From Oscillospiraceae bacterium (GTDB taxonomy: Bacteria > Bacillota > Clostridia > Oscillospirales > CAG-272): 49,095 nt of DNA. A program made the translations under genes and the position numbers. Location of the stretch: contig SVUA01000011.1 in the NCBI GenBank assembly GCA_015063485.1, forward strand, positions 1-49,095. The letters run 5' to 3'. Positions 38,843 through 46,512 of this stretch are shown piece after piece (positions within the stretch are counted from its first letter, which is position 1; every line of letters begins with the position of its first letter). Below the pieces are notes generated by a model that worked only from the letters and a program-made list of their open reading frames with translations, made no database searches and had not been told where the DNA came from.

Positions 38843-39562
38843 ATGAAAAAAATTCTCGCTATCGGCAACAGCTTTTCACAAGACGCTACGCATTATCTAC
38901 CAGCTTTATGCGAGTCTTCGGGCGTTGAAGCGCGTATATGCAATATGTATATCGGCGGTTGCCGTCTTTCCTTGCACCATGAAAATATGCTTTCGGAAAG
39001 AAAAACATACAAACCACAAAAAGATACAGTGCTTACGGACTTTATCTCTCTTCGCGAGGGTATTGAGGCTGACGACTGGGATATCGTAACCTTCCAACAG
39101 CAGAGCTCTGCTTCGTCAGTATATACTACCTTCCAACCGTATCTTAACGAACTTTCGGCATATATAAAAAAAGCTCTCCCAAACGCAAAGCAATACATAC
39201 ATCAAACGTGGGCATATCAGACGGGAAGCAAAATGATCTATGACGCGGGCTTTGCGACTTATGAAGAGATGTTCGCTCCAATTCGCGAATCCTACGAAAG
39301 AGCCTTCAAGGACATCAACGCCGACGGAATGATACGCTCGGGTGAGGCTATGCTTGCGCTAAAGAACAGCGGATTCCCCTACATTCACAGAGATTGCTTC
39401 CACGCACACAGCGGTATTTCTCGCCTCATGCTTGCGTGCCTTTGGTACAAGAAGCTTATCGGTCCGCTTAATGAAGATGCGGTTATGAACATTAAAACCG
39501 ATGTTCCCGTATCAACGGAAGAAAGAAAGCTTATTATAAAGATAGTAAACAATATTGATTAA
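38843..39562 (+). CDS. DUF4886 SGNH-hydrolase-like protein
   Basis: A 239-residue protein of the DUF4886 family, which is related to SGNH/GDSL hydrolases and found often in carbohydrate loci. The N-terminal KKILAIGNSFSQDATHYLP holds the nucleophile Ser of block I (GNSFS). Block II appears as MYIGGCRL, and the catalytic Asp-His pair is likely in HRDCFHAHSG near the end. These enzymes may act as carbohydrate deacetylases or esterases; the substrate is unknown. No signal peptide. I chose ATG 38843, with GGAG eight bases upstream; an upstream ATG at 38822 has no site. Single gene. Confidence 0.85.
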   Translation: MKKILAIGNSFSQDATHYLPALCESSGVEARICNMYIGGCRLSLHHENMLSERKTYKPQKDTVLTDFISLREGIEADDWDIVTFQQQSSASSVYTTFQPYLNELSAYIKKALPNAKQYIHQTWAYQTGSKMIYDAGFATYEEMFAPIRESYERAFKDINADGMIRSGEAMLALKNSGFPYIHRDCFHAHSGISRLMLACLWYKKLIGPLNEDAVMNIKTDVPVSTEERKLIIKIVNNID

Positions 39563-39566
39563 AATA

Positions 39567-39600
39567 AATAAGCCGAGACAAAAAGTCTCGGCTTATTTTT
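39567..39600 (+). terminator. terminator of the DUF4886 gene
   Basis: Arms AATAAGCCGAGAC and GTCTCGGCTTATT around AAAAA, followed by TTTTTA; symmetric, so it may help end rny on the other strand too. Confidence 0.9.
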
Positions 39601-39693
39601 ATATATTCTCAAGCGGTTACTACCGTCATATTACCGTTTTGGGTTTTATGTGAAAATATATGATAATCCCATTGGGAAGTAAAAGATCTGCGA

Positions 39694-41259
39694 TTATTTT
39701 GCGTAATCTATTGCGCGGCTCTCGCGAATGACATTGATCTTGATCTGTCCTGGGTACTTGACCTCTTCCTGAATCTTTACTGCCATTTCTCTCGCGATAA
39801 GCTTCATGCCGTCATCATTAACCTCTTCTGGTTTGACCATTACGCGTATCTCTCGTCCTGCCTGTACAGCGAATGCTTTTTCAACTCCGCCGAATCCCTT
39901 TGCGATCTCTTCGATCTTTTCAAGTCGTTTGATGTAATTTTCAAGATCCTCTCGTCTTGCTCCGGGTCTTGCCGCACTGATCGCGTCAGCCGCCTGAACG
40001 ATAACTGCTATAACAGTCTGAGGATCAACATCTCCGTGGTGAGCCTCTATCGCGTGGATAACGTCGCGGCTCTCCTTGTATCTCTTGACGAGATTTACGC
40101 CAAGCTCTACGTGTGAGCCTTCCATTTCATGAGTTTGAGCTTTACCTATATCGTGAAGAAGTCCCGCGCGTTTTGCAAGAGTACTGTCAACACCAAGCTC
40201 ATCTGCTATCATTCCCGCTATCAAAGCGACCTCGATAGAGTGCTTGAGCACGTTCTGTCCATAACTCGTTCTGTACTTAAGTCTGCCGAGCATTCTTATA
40301 AGGTCGGGATTGATTCCGTGGATACCAACGTCAAACGTTGCTCTCTCTCCTGCCTGCTTGATTCCCGTTTCAACCTCTTTTTGAGCCTTTTCAACAGTCT
40401 CCTCAATGCGCGACGGATGGATTCGTCCATCGGAAATAAGCTTTTCAAGCGTAAGTCTTGCTATCTCTCTTCTGACAGGGTCAAATCCCGAAAGAGTTAT
40501 AGCCTCGGGAGTATCATCGATGATAAGCTCAACACCTGTAAGCTTTTCAAGCATCTGAATGTTTCTGCCCTCTCTACCGATTATACGTCCCTTCATATCG
40601 TCGTTAGGCAACGATACGACCGATACTGTCGTTTCGGCAACGTGATCTGCCGCACATCTTTGAATCGCCAGTGAAATAATGTTCTTCGCCTTTGTGTCGG
40701 CTTCTTCCTTGAATTCCGCTTCAAGCTCGTCAAGTCTCTGCGCGAGATCATGCTTGACCTCGGATTCAACGCGGCTTATAAGCTCTTCCTTTGCCTGCTC
40801 TGCGGAAATTCCCGAGATCTCCTCGAGGATCTTCATTTCCTTTTCGCGAAGCTCGTTGATCTGATCGCGAAGCGCGTCGTTTTCCTTAAGCTTCTTATCA
40901 AGCTGTTCGTTCTTACGTTCAAGAGCTTCTGCTTTCTTATCAAGCGTTTCTTCTTTTTGAGCTACGCGGCGTTCCATTCTTGAAACATCTGCGCGGCGCT
41001 CTTTTAATTCCTTTTCGGCATCGTTACGCTGTCTGAGGATATCCTCTTTGGCGCTTATCAATGCTTCCTTCTTCATAGTTTCTGCGAGTTTTGCGCCATC
41101 TTCGCGAATACGCTTTGCCTCTTCCTCGGCAGAACCGATCTCAGACTCAGCCTTTTTCTTTCGCGCGTTATATCCGACACGGTGAAACACCGCGCCAAAA
41201 ATGACACCCGATCCGACAAATGCGGAAGCGGCTATCACTATACACAACCACAGTTCCAT
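39694..41259 (-). CDS. rny: ribonuclease Y
   Basis: A 521-residue RNase Y, the membrane-bound endoribonuclease that starts mRNA decay in Firmicutes. Residues 5-27 are the membrane anchor; 30-190 form a long coiled coil; the KH domain ([19 protein letters not shown]) is near 210-275; and the HD domain carries [10 protein letters not shown] and LLHDIGKA (about 340-375), with HHGD. The length is normal. GGAGG lies before the ATG, and a promoter lies at 41327-41355. It follows the rplA terminator and is transcribed in the same direction. Confidence 0.95.
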   Translation of the reverse strand: MELWLCIVIAASAFVGSGVIFGAVFHRVGYNARKKKAESEIGSAEEEAKRIREDGAKLAETMKKEALISAKEDILRQRNDAEKELKERRADVSRMERRVAQKEETLDKKAEALERKNEQLDKKLKENDALRDQINELREKEMKILEEISGISAEQAKEELISRVESEVKHDLAQRLDELEAEFKEEADTKAKNIISLAIQRCAADHVAETTVSVVSLPNDDMKGRIIGREGRNIQMLEKLTGVELIIDDTPEAITLSGFDPVRREIARLTLEKLISDGRIHPSRIEETVEKAQKEVETGIKQAGERATFDVGIHGINPDLIRMLGRLKYRTSYGQNVLKHSIEVALIAGMIADELGVDSTLAKRAGLLHDIGKAQTHEMEGSHVELGVNLVKRYKESRDVIHAIEAHHGDVDPQTVIAVIVQAADAISAARPGARREDLENYIKRLEKIEEIAKGFGGVEKAFAVQAGREIRVMVKPEEVNDDGMKLIAREMAVKIQEEVKYPGQIKINVIRESRAIDYAK

Positions 41260-41326
41260 AAAGCACCTCCTTGTTTTTTATTTTTTAATTTATTTGCATC
41301 ATAAAAACTATTCTGACACATACTAT

Positions 41327-41355
41327 ATTTTACACTATTTTTATCAAAATGTCAA
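41327..41355 (-). promoter_or_regulatory. sigma-A promoter of rny
   Basis: On the minus strand TTGACA (41355-41350), 17 bases, TAAAAT (41332-41327), giving a leader of about 60 bases. Confidence 0.75.
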
Positions 41356-41393
41356 TAAGTTTTAAAATAATCGAACAAAAAAATACATAAAAC

Positions 41394-41425
41394 AAAAAAC
41401 ACCGCATCGAAATGCGGTGTTTTTT
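41394..41425 (-). terminator. terminator behind rplA
   Basis: Arms AAAAAACACCGCAT and ATGCGGTGTTTTTT with a four-base loop. It ends the rpmG-secE-nusG-rplK-rplA operon. Confidence 0.9.
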
Positions 41426-41430
41426 ATTTA

Positions 41431-42117
41431 TTAGCCAAGCTTTGCTTGGTTGATCTTGATTCCGGGACCCATCGTGCTTGCGATAACGCAGCTCTTGATG
41501 TACTGACCCTTTGCAGCAGCGGGCTTTGCCTTGAGAACTGCGCCAACGAGAGTGTTGAAGTTCTCTGCGAGCTTCTCTGCTCCGAAGGAAGCCTTTCCTA
41601 TGGGGCAGTGGATAATGTTGGTCTTATCGAGACGGTACTCGATCTTACCTGCCTTAGCCTCGGTTACAGCCTTTGCGACGTCGGGAGTAACAGTTCCTGC
41701 CTTAGGAGAAGGCATAAGTCCCTTAGGACCGAGAACCTTACCGAGCTTACCGATAACACCCATCATGTCGGGGCTTGCAACTACTACGTCGAAATCGAAC
41801 CAGTTTTCCTGAACGATCTTATCTGCATATTCTGCACCGCCTGCGTAATCTGCGCCTGCGTCAAGAGCAGCCTGAACCTTGTCGCCCTTTGCGAATACGA
41901 GAACCTTTACATTCTTACCTGTTCCGTTAGGAAGAACTACTGCACCTCTGACCTGCTGATCAGCGTGACGGGAGTCAACACCCAAGCGGATATGGATCTC
42001 GATGGTCTCATCGAATTTTGCCTTAGAAGTCTCGCAAACGAGTGCGAGAGCCTCTGCGGGCTCGTATGCTTTGCTCTTATCTATGAGCTTTGCGCTGTCA
42101 ATATATTTCTTACCCAT
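41431..42117 (-). CDS. rplA: 50S ribosomal protein L1
   Basis: A 228-residue L1, which binds 23S rRNA at the mobile stalk near the E site and, in other bacteria, represses its own operon. Family landmarks are [32 protein letters not shown] and [14 protein letters not shown], and the ending GPGIKI. Gene 14 bases behind rplK. The transcript ends here, where most bacteria continue with rplJ and rplL. Confidence 0.97.
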   Translation of the reverse strand: MGKKYIDSAKLIDKSKAYEPAEALALVCETSKAKFDETIEIHIRLGVDSRHADQQVRGAVVLPNGTGKNVKVLVFAKGDKVQAALDAGADYAGGAEYADKIVQENWFDFDVVVASPDMMGVIGKLGKVLGPKGLMPSPKAGTVTPDVAKAVTEAKAGKIEYRLDKTNIIHCPIGKASFGAEKLAENFNTLVGAVLKAKPAAAKGQYIKSCVIASTMGPGIKINQAKLG

Positions 42118-42131
42118 TTCAGTCTACCCCC

Positions 42132-42557
42132 TTAGTCCTCAACTACAACGCCCATGCTGCGAGCGGTACCTGCTACCATGCTCATTGCGGTCTCTACGCT
42201 TGAAGCGTTAAGGTCGGGCATCTTTGTTTCAGCGATCTTGCGAACCTGTTCCGATGTGATCTTTGCAACCTTGGTCTTGTTGGGCTTCGCAGAACCTGAC
42301 TCGATTCCTGCTGCCTTCTTAATAAGAACGGCTGCGGGGGGAGTCTTTGTGATAAATGTGAACGAACGGTCAGCGTAAACCGTGATAACTACGGGAATGA
42401 TAAGTCCCATATCGTTCTTTGTTCTTTCGTTGAATTCCTTTGTAAACACAGGAATCGCAACACCGTACTGTCCAAGTGCAGGACCTACGGGAGGCTGCGG
42501 CGTTGCCTTACCAGCGGGCAGCTGCAGCTTGATATAACCCATAACTTTTTTTGCCAT
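42132..42557 (-). CDS. rplK: 50S ribosomal protein L11
   Basis: A 141-residue L11, which binds the GTPase centre of 23S rRNA and is needed for RelA activation. Landmarks are [39 protein letters not shown] and [10 protein letters not shown] at the end. The [15 protein letters not shown] block differs from the usual GVNIM.FCK.FN.RT. GGAGG precedes the ATG. The 82 bases between nusG and rplK hold small inverted repeats (GTGAC/GTCAC near 42625 and GGGAG/CTCCC at 42591-42616) and may be the regulatory leader for L1 control. Confidence 0.97.
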   Translation of the reverse strand: MAKKVMGYIKLQLPAGKATPQPPVGPALGQYGVAIPVFTKEFNERTKNDMGLIIPVVITVYADRSFTFITKTPPAAVLIKKAAGIESGSAKPNKTKVAKITSEQVRKIAETKMPDLNASSVETAMSMVAGTARSMGVVVED

Positions 42558-42639
42558 TTTAAAAATACCTCCATTGTGGTGAATTTACGGGAGAATTAAA
42601 GAATTTTTCTCCCTCCCACGTTTGTGACCTTTGTCACGT

Positions 42640-43179
42640 TTACGCAAGCTTAACTACGCTTGCATCAAGTTCAACAGGCATATCGCGGCGTCCTCTCTTG
42701 ACGAGCACCGTGATCTTCTTCATATCGTCGGATATCGCTTCAACAGTTCCTGAATACCCCTCAAAAAGTCCTTCCGTAATAGCAACGGTATCTCCAACCT
42801 TAAACGCGAGCTCTACGCGAGTCGTGGTTTCTATGTTGAATGCCTCTACCTCCGCATCAGTAAGCGGGGTGGGACGAGATCCGGGACCTACGAAGCCTGT
42901 AACACCGGTAATATTTCTTACTGCGTGCCAGCTCTCGTCTGTCATAGCCATTTTGATAAGAACGTAGCAGGGGAATATCTTTTCCTCGACTTCCTTTTCC
43001 ACATCACCGTTCTTTTCTATAACGGTGGTTACAGGAATACGGATATCGAAGATCAAATGTCCAAGTCCGCGATTTTCAACGATCTTTTCAAGGCTTGCCT
43101 TAACCTTGTTTTCATAACCGGAGTAGGTGTGCGCTACGTACCATCTCGGGCCAACGTTCATTTCATTAATATCACTCAT
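42640..43179 (-). CDS. nusG: transcription elongation/antitermination factor NusG
   Basis: A 179-residue NusG. The NGN domain opens with PRWYVAHTYSGYENKVKASL and has the LIKMAMTDESWHAVRNITGV strand; the KOW domain is GDTVAITEGLFEGYSGTVEA. It binds RNA polymerase and couples it to ribosomes or Rho. Second-last position before rplK in the usual secE-nusG-rplK order. AGAGG lies nine bases before the ATG. Confidence 0.97.
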   Translation of the reverse strand: MSDINEMNVGPRWYVAHTYSGYENKVKASLEKIVENRGLGHLIFDIRIPVTTVIEKNGDVEKEVEEKIFPCYVLIKMAMTDESWHAVRNITGVTGFVGPGSRPTPLTDAEVEAFNIETTTRVELAFKVGDTVAITEGLFEGYSGTVEAISDDMKKITVLVKRGRRDMPVELDASVVKLA

Positions 43180-43197
43180 ACTTGAAAGCCTCTTAAC

Positions 43198-43464
43198 TTA
43201 TTTCGTAAAGAGTTCTGTGAGCGCTTGAATACCGTGAGAAAAAGCATAGTCTAATATACCGATGAGGATTACAAATACCAAAACTACGATAAGAACAACG
43301 AAAGTGTTCTTCAAAACCTGTTTCCATGTCGGCCATACTATCTTCTTAGTCTCGCTCTTGAATCCGCGCCAAGCCTCTTTTACTCTGCCCTTTTTCTTTT
43401 CTTTTTTGACTTTTTCGGGCTTTTCGGGCTTTTCGGTCGCAACGACCTTTTCCTTATCTGCCAT
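43198..43464 (-). CDS. secE: preprotein translocase subunit SecE
   Basis: An 88-residue SecE of the short one-helix type. A lysine-rich head (about 25 residues) leads to the conserved WRGFKSETKKIVWPTWKQ amphipathic helix and one membrane helix (about 53-72). It clamps SecY in the membrane. It lies 18 bases from both rpmG and nusG. Confidence 0.95.
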   Translation of the reverse strand: MADKEKVVATEKPEKPEKVKKEKKKGRVKEAWRGFKSETKKIVWPTWKQVLKNTFVVLIVVLVFVILIGILDYAFSHGIQALTELFTK

Positions 43465-43482
43465 CTTTCTCTCCTTCCCGAA

Positions 43483-43644
43483 TCACTTAGATTCTTTGTG
43501 AAGAGTGTGCTTGCGGCAGAACCTACAGTACTTGTTCAGTTCGAGCCTGTCAGGATCATTCTTCTTGTTCTTCTTCGTGTCATAGTTTCTCTGCTTGCAC
43601 TCAGTACATACCAGAGTGATTTTGACTCTTGCATCATTAGCCAT
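43483..43644 (-). CDS. rpmG: 50S ribosomal protein L33
   Basis: A 53-residue L33 with the zinc-binding cysteines kept: CTEC near residue 15 and CRFC near residue 42. It begins [21 protein letters not shown] lies eight bases upstream of the ATG at 43644. First gene of the operon with secE, nusG, rplK and rplA. It was extended upstream by 62 codons in frame, but that part has no site and is not L33. Confidence 0.97.
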   Translation of the reverse strand: MANDARVKITLVCTECKQRNYDTKKNKKNDPDRLELNKYCRFCRKHTLHKESK

Positions 43645-43666
43645 TTTCGGCACCTCCCATTTCAAA

Positions 43667-43702
43667 TTATTTGACATACCTCGGACGTTTACGCCTTGGC
43701 AT
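43667..43702 (-). other. possible 11-codon leader peptide ahead of rpmG
   Basis: In the leader of the rpmG operon the frame 43702-43667 encodes [11 protein letters not shown] and a stop. It has a GGGAGG site nine bases before its ATG and stops 22 bases before the L33 ATG. Seven of eleven residues are basic. A translated leader could act on the operon, but chance is not excluded. Confidence 0.4.
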
Positions 43703-43801
43703 GTCCGTGTACCTCCCTCAACGAAGCCCGTACGCCGTCCCGCTATTCGCGGAGCGCATTTAACAGCGCAACAAAAAAAGCCTACTCGCAGAGGTGAAAT
43801 T

Positions 43802-43830
43802 ATTATACCACTATTTGTTTCATATGTCAA
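43802..43830 (-). promoter_or_regulatory. sigma-A promoter of the rpmG-secE-nusG-rplKA operon
   Basis: On the minus strand TTGACA (43830-43825), 17 bases, TATAAT (43807-43802). The leader is about 150 bases and holds GC-rich sequence around 43725-43765 that can fold. Confidence 0.9.
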
Positions 43831-43871
43831 GACTTTTTTGCGTTTTTTTATTTTTTATTTTAATAAAAACA

Positions 43872-43900
43872 TTGAAAAGAGCTACAAAACATGATATAAT
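43872..43900 (+). promoter_or_regulatory. sigma-A promoter of the phosphatase-GH3 operon
   Basis: TTGAAA (43872-43877), 17 bases, TATAAT (43895-43900), 43 bases before the ATG. It is divergent from the ribosomal operon promoter. Confidence 0.8.
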
Positions 43901-43943
43901 ACATAATAAGTACAAATCTCGAATTTAAAGAGGTACATAAATA

Positions 43944-45155
43944 ATGAAAAATATCTTGTTACGCATTACTCTTTTCACAGTAGTATTAAGTTTATGTTCA
44001 AGCCTTATATCGTGCCGAGGCATTGGAGATGAACACGCTCACGAAACTACAGGCTTTAGCGAAATTACAAGCAATATCAACGATGATAAAAATAACATCA
44101 ACAACGGTCCTTACGTACCAACCATCTTTGCTGTACCTACAGATGAACAGACGATCCCCTTATTGTCAGGCAATGCTTACAAATTTTGCACAGAGTACAC
44201 TCCCGGAATTTCGGAAAAGTATTGGGATCTGACCGATCAATATTATCCCGAGCCTGCCACTATCAGCTGGTCTGTTCAAACACCAGTGAACTATTACACT
44301 GTTCTTTTATCTCAAAAATCCGATATGTCAGAGGCGCAAAGCTTTGTGTGTCTGTCCGAAGAACTTAAGATAGAAGATCTTTTCATGGGCACTCAATATT
44401 ATTATCAGGTTTTAGCCCACTATGATAGCGAAACGGTCAAGTCGCGTATATTTTCTTTTGTTACGGCATATCTTCCTCGTACAGTATATATAGAAGGCGC
44501 ATCTAACACCAGAGATTTCGGCGGATACTACACGGCAGACGGAAAATACCGCATAAAGCAAGGTGTTCTGTACCGCGGCGGACACATAGACGATCTCACG
44601 GACGCGGGACGCGACAAGATGTTAAACGTCTACGGTATCAAGACCGAGCTTGATCTGCGCGGAACAAAATCCAAATCCCCTCTGGGAGATAGTGTAAACT
44701 TTGTAAATGTCAGCGGTCCTTATTATCAAGGAACATCCGCAGGACTTGCCACCACGAACGAAGCTTATTTAAATGCTTTGCGCACAGAAATACGCACCTT
44801 TGCCGATCCTGCGAATTACCCGATCTTCGTACATTGCGCTCACGGACGCGATCGAACGGGAACGATAGTATTTTTGATCTTGGCATTGTGCGGAGTTGAA
44901 GGAACAGATCTTTGGATAGATTATGAGATCTCTCTTCTTTCCTATGCAGGAACAGACGGAGGTAAAGGAACTTATAACCCTGCCAGCAGAAAAACGCAAT
45001 TCCAAGCATTTTATAATTACGTGCAAAACTACCTTGGTCAAAACAACAGATACTCTTTGGCGGAAAACACAGAAGCGTATATGAAGACCCATTTGGGTAT
45101 TACGGACGCGGAAATTGCGGCTATCCGTTCATTTTTGATGGAGGAGGTAAAGTGA
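43944..45155 (+). CDS. lipoprotein tyrosine phosphatase with fibronectin-like domain
   Basis: A 403-residue exported lipoprotein. The signal peptide ends at LISC, with the lipidated Cys at residue 27. An Asn-rich linker is followed by a fibronectin III-like domain (about 88-176, ATISWSVQTPVNYYTVLLSQ and TQYYYQVLAHYD) and then a tyrosine/serine phosphatase of the LpqQ/Y_phosphatase3 type: GASNTRDFGGY near 188, and the P-loop HCAHGRDRTG with nucleophile C298 and R304. It should act outside the cell on phosphoproteins, phospholipids or phosphosugars. AAGAGG precedes the ATG. Its TGA overlaps the next gene's GTG, so it heads a three-gene operon. Confidence 0.85.
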   Translation: MKNILLRITLFTVVLSLCSSLISCRGIGDEHAHETTGFSEITSNINDDKNNINNGPYVPTIFAVPTDEQTIPLLSGNAYKFCTEYTPGISEKYWDLTDQYYPEPATISWSVQTPVNYYTVLLSQKSDMSEAQSFVCLSEELKIEDLFMGTQYYYQVLAHYDSETVKSRIFSFVTAYLPRTVYIEGASNTRDFGGYYTADGKYRIKQGVLYRGGHIDDLTDAGRDKMLNVYGIKTELDLRGTKSKSPLGDSVNFVNVSGPYYQGTSAGLATTNEAYLNALRTEIRTFADPANYPIFVHCAHGRDRTGTIVFLILALCGVEGTDLWIDYEISLLSYAGTDGGKGTYNPASRKTQFQAFYNYVQNYLGQNNRYSLAENTEAYMKTHLGITDAEIAAIRSFLMEEVK

Positions 45156-45157
45156 TT

Positions 45158-46471
45158 ATGAAGATAAAAACAATATTTGTCTTTGTTACATTCGTTCTTC
45201 TCTGCTCCGCTCTCTGTACAAACGGCGTTTCAGCCGCAGATACGTCTTTGTCGGATTTTCCCTGTCAATATTATGCGGCGAATACATCAGGCAACTACGC
45301 TTATTATCTCGCTTACGGTTGCAACAGTGCCGTCTTATTAAATAACGCAGAAGCAAGTGCGGCAGGAGTTCCCTCCGGTTTTACCGATTCCGTTCTTGTT
45401 GTCGAAAGCACAAGTGCCTCAAAAGGCGTACTTTTTGATTTTTCATCGTTAAATATCCCCGCCGTATTAGTTGAAACTATGACATTTCGAGTGTACGTCG
45501 GAGACGACGAACAACCGAGTGATGCTTATCCCGAATTTCGTATAATGGAAAATGGTTCTGATGGGCACAAATGGGTATTACGTTACGATGCCTCTAACGA
45601 AACAGGCAGATGGGTGGAGATAAAATTAAGCCGCAACGGTACTACTTTAAACGGCTTCTATGACGGACACTCTTTTTTCGATCTGGCGAATGAAAATGGG
45701 ATACTTGACAAGTTCGAGCTTTCATGCCGTTCCAAAGGAACTTCCGTACCATTTTACATAGACTCTGTGTCGTACACTTTGGAAAAAGATACTACAAGTC
45801 CGATCATACAATATAACGGTCCTACTGACTTGTACGTCGCTTACGGAAAGCCTTTCCCTTTACAAATAACCGCAACAGACAATTCCCAATGTAACGTTTC
45901 TATACAATATCTATGGAGCGATGCATCAGCCATAAACGCGGACGGCACACTGAACGAAGGCAAATACGTTTTATCCGTGAAAGCTACCGACTGGATAGGA
46001 AACGAGAGCGTATTGAATCTGACGATATCTGTCCTGAAACACGAAAACAACGCTCCTACGATAGATGGTATACGCACGACTGCGTTGAGCGTGACAACAG
46101 GCACAAAACCTTATTTCGTATACACAATAAACGACGATTCGGGAATAGTAAATTATAACTCGTATTTTTCAGATGGCGCTTTAGATGCGCGCGGCTGCTT
46201 GAACGCAGGCGTACACACATACACCGTTATTGCAACAGATATTTTTGAAAATCAAACGAAGATAATTCTGACTTTAACGGTAACAGATACGATAAATTAC
46301 GGCAATATCATTGATGAGGAAGCTTTGTGTTCTAAAATTCATGAAAGCAGTGAAACCACAAAAGAGTCAGCAATGACAAACAACAACGAAGCATCATATC
46401 TCTTCAAACTCGCACTCCCATACACAACAATGTTATCGGAAAGTAAACGTAAAAACCCCTTTGATCAATAA
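45158..46471 (+). CDS. secreted protein with two Ig-like domains
   Basis: A 437-residue exported protein. The signal peptide (MKIKTIFVFVTFVLLC, cleavage near GVSA) is followed by a beta-sandwich of about 185 residues that looks like a carbohydrate-binding or laminin-G-like domain (FRVYVGDDEQ, WVEIKLSRNGTTLNGFYDG). Two Ig/cadherin-like modules follow: SPIIQYNG to NLTISVL, and APTIDGIR to ILTLTV, both with KVTD/ATD.IFEN type ends. No enzyme motif is visible. The ATG at 45158 is ten bases from GGAGG; a GTG at 45152 overlaps the previous stop and is also possible. It may bind the substrate for its operon partners. Confidence 0.7.
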   Translation: MKIKTIFVFVTFVLLCSALCTNGVSAADTSLSDFPCQYYAANTSGNYAYYLAYGCNSAVLLNNAEASAAGVPSGFTDSVLVVESTSASKGVLFDFSSLNIPAVLVETMTFRVYVGDDEQPSDAYPEFRIMENGSDGHKWVLRYDASNETGRWVEIKLSRNGTTLNGFYDGHSFFDLANENGILDKFELSCRSKGTSVPFYIDSVSYTLEKDTTSPIIQYNGPTDLYVAYGKPFPLQITATDNSQCNVSIQYLWSDASAINADGTLNEGKYVLSVKATDWIGNESVLNLTISVLKHENNAPTIDGIRTTALSVTTGTKPYFVYTINDDSGIVNYNSYFSDGALDARGCLNAGVHTYTVIATDIFENQTKIILTLTVTDTINYGNIIDEEALCSKIHESSETTKESAMTNNNEASYLFKLALPYTTMLSESKRKNPFDQ

Positions 46472-46512
46472 TTTTAGCTAAATCAACATTCAATTTATAA
46501 GGAGATATTATA

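Noticed and set aside
40129-40674. A 181-codon frame antisense to rny
   Set aside because: It lies wholly within the conserved KH/HD part of RNase Y and resembles no protein.
41446-42135. A 229-codon frame antisense to rplA
   Set aside because: L1 is certain on the other strand. The antisense protein is Cys-rich and low in charge, as expected of a shadow.
43645-43830. A tRNA gene ahead of rpmG, as found in some bacteria
   Set aside because: No cloverleaf or T-loop consensus was found; the GC-rich bases only form short local hairpins.
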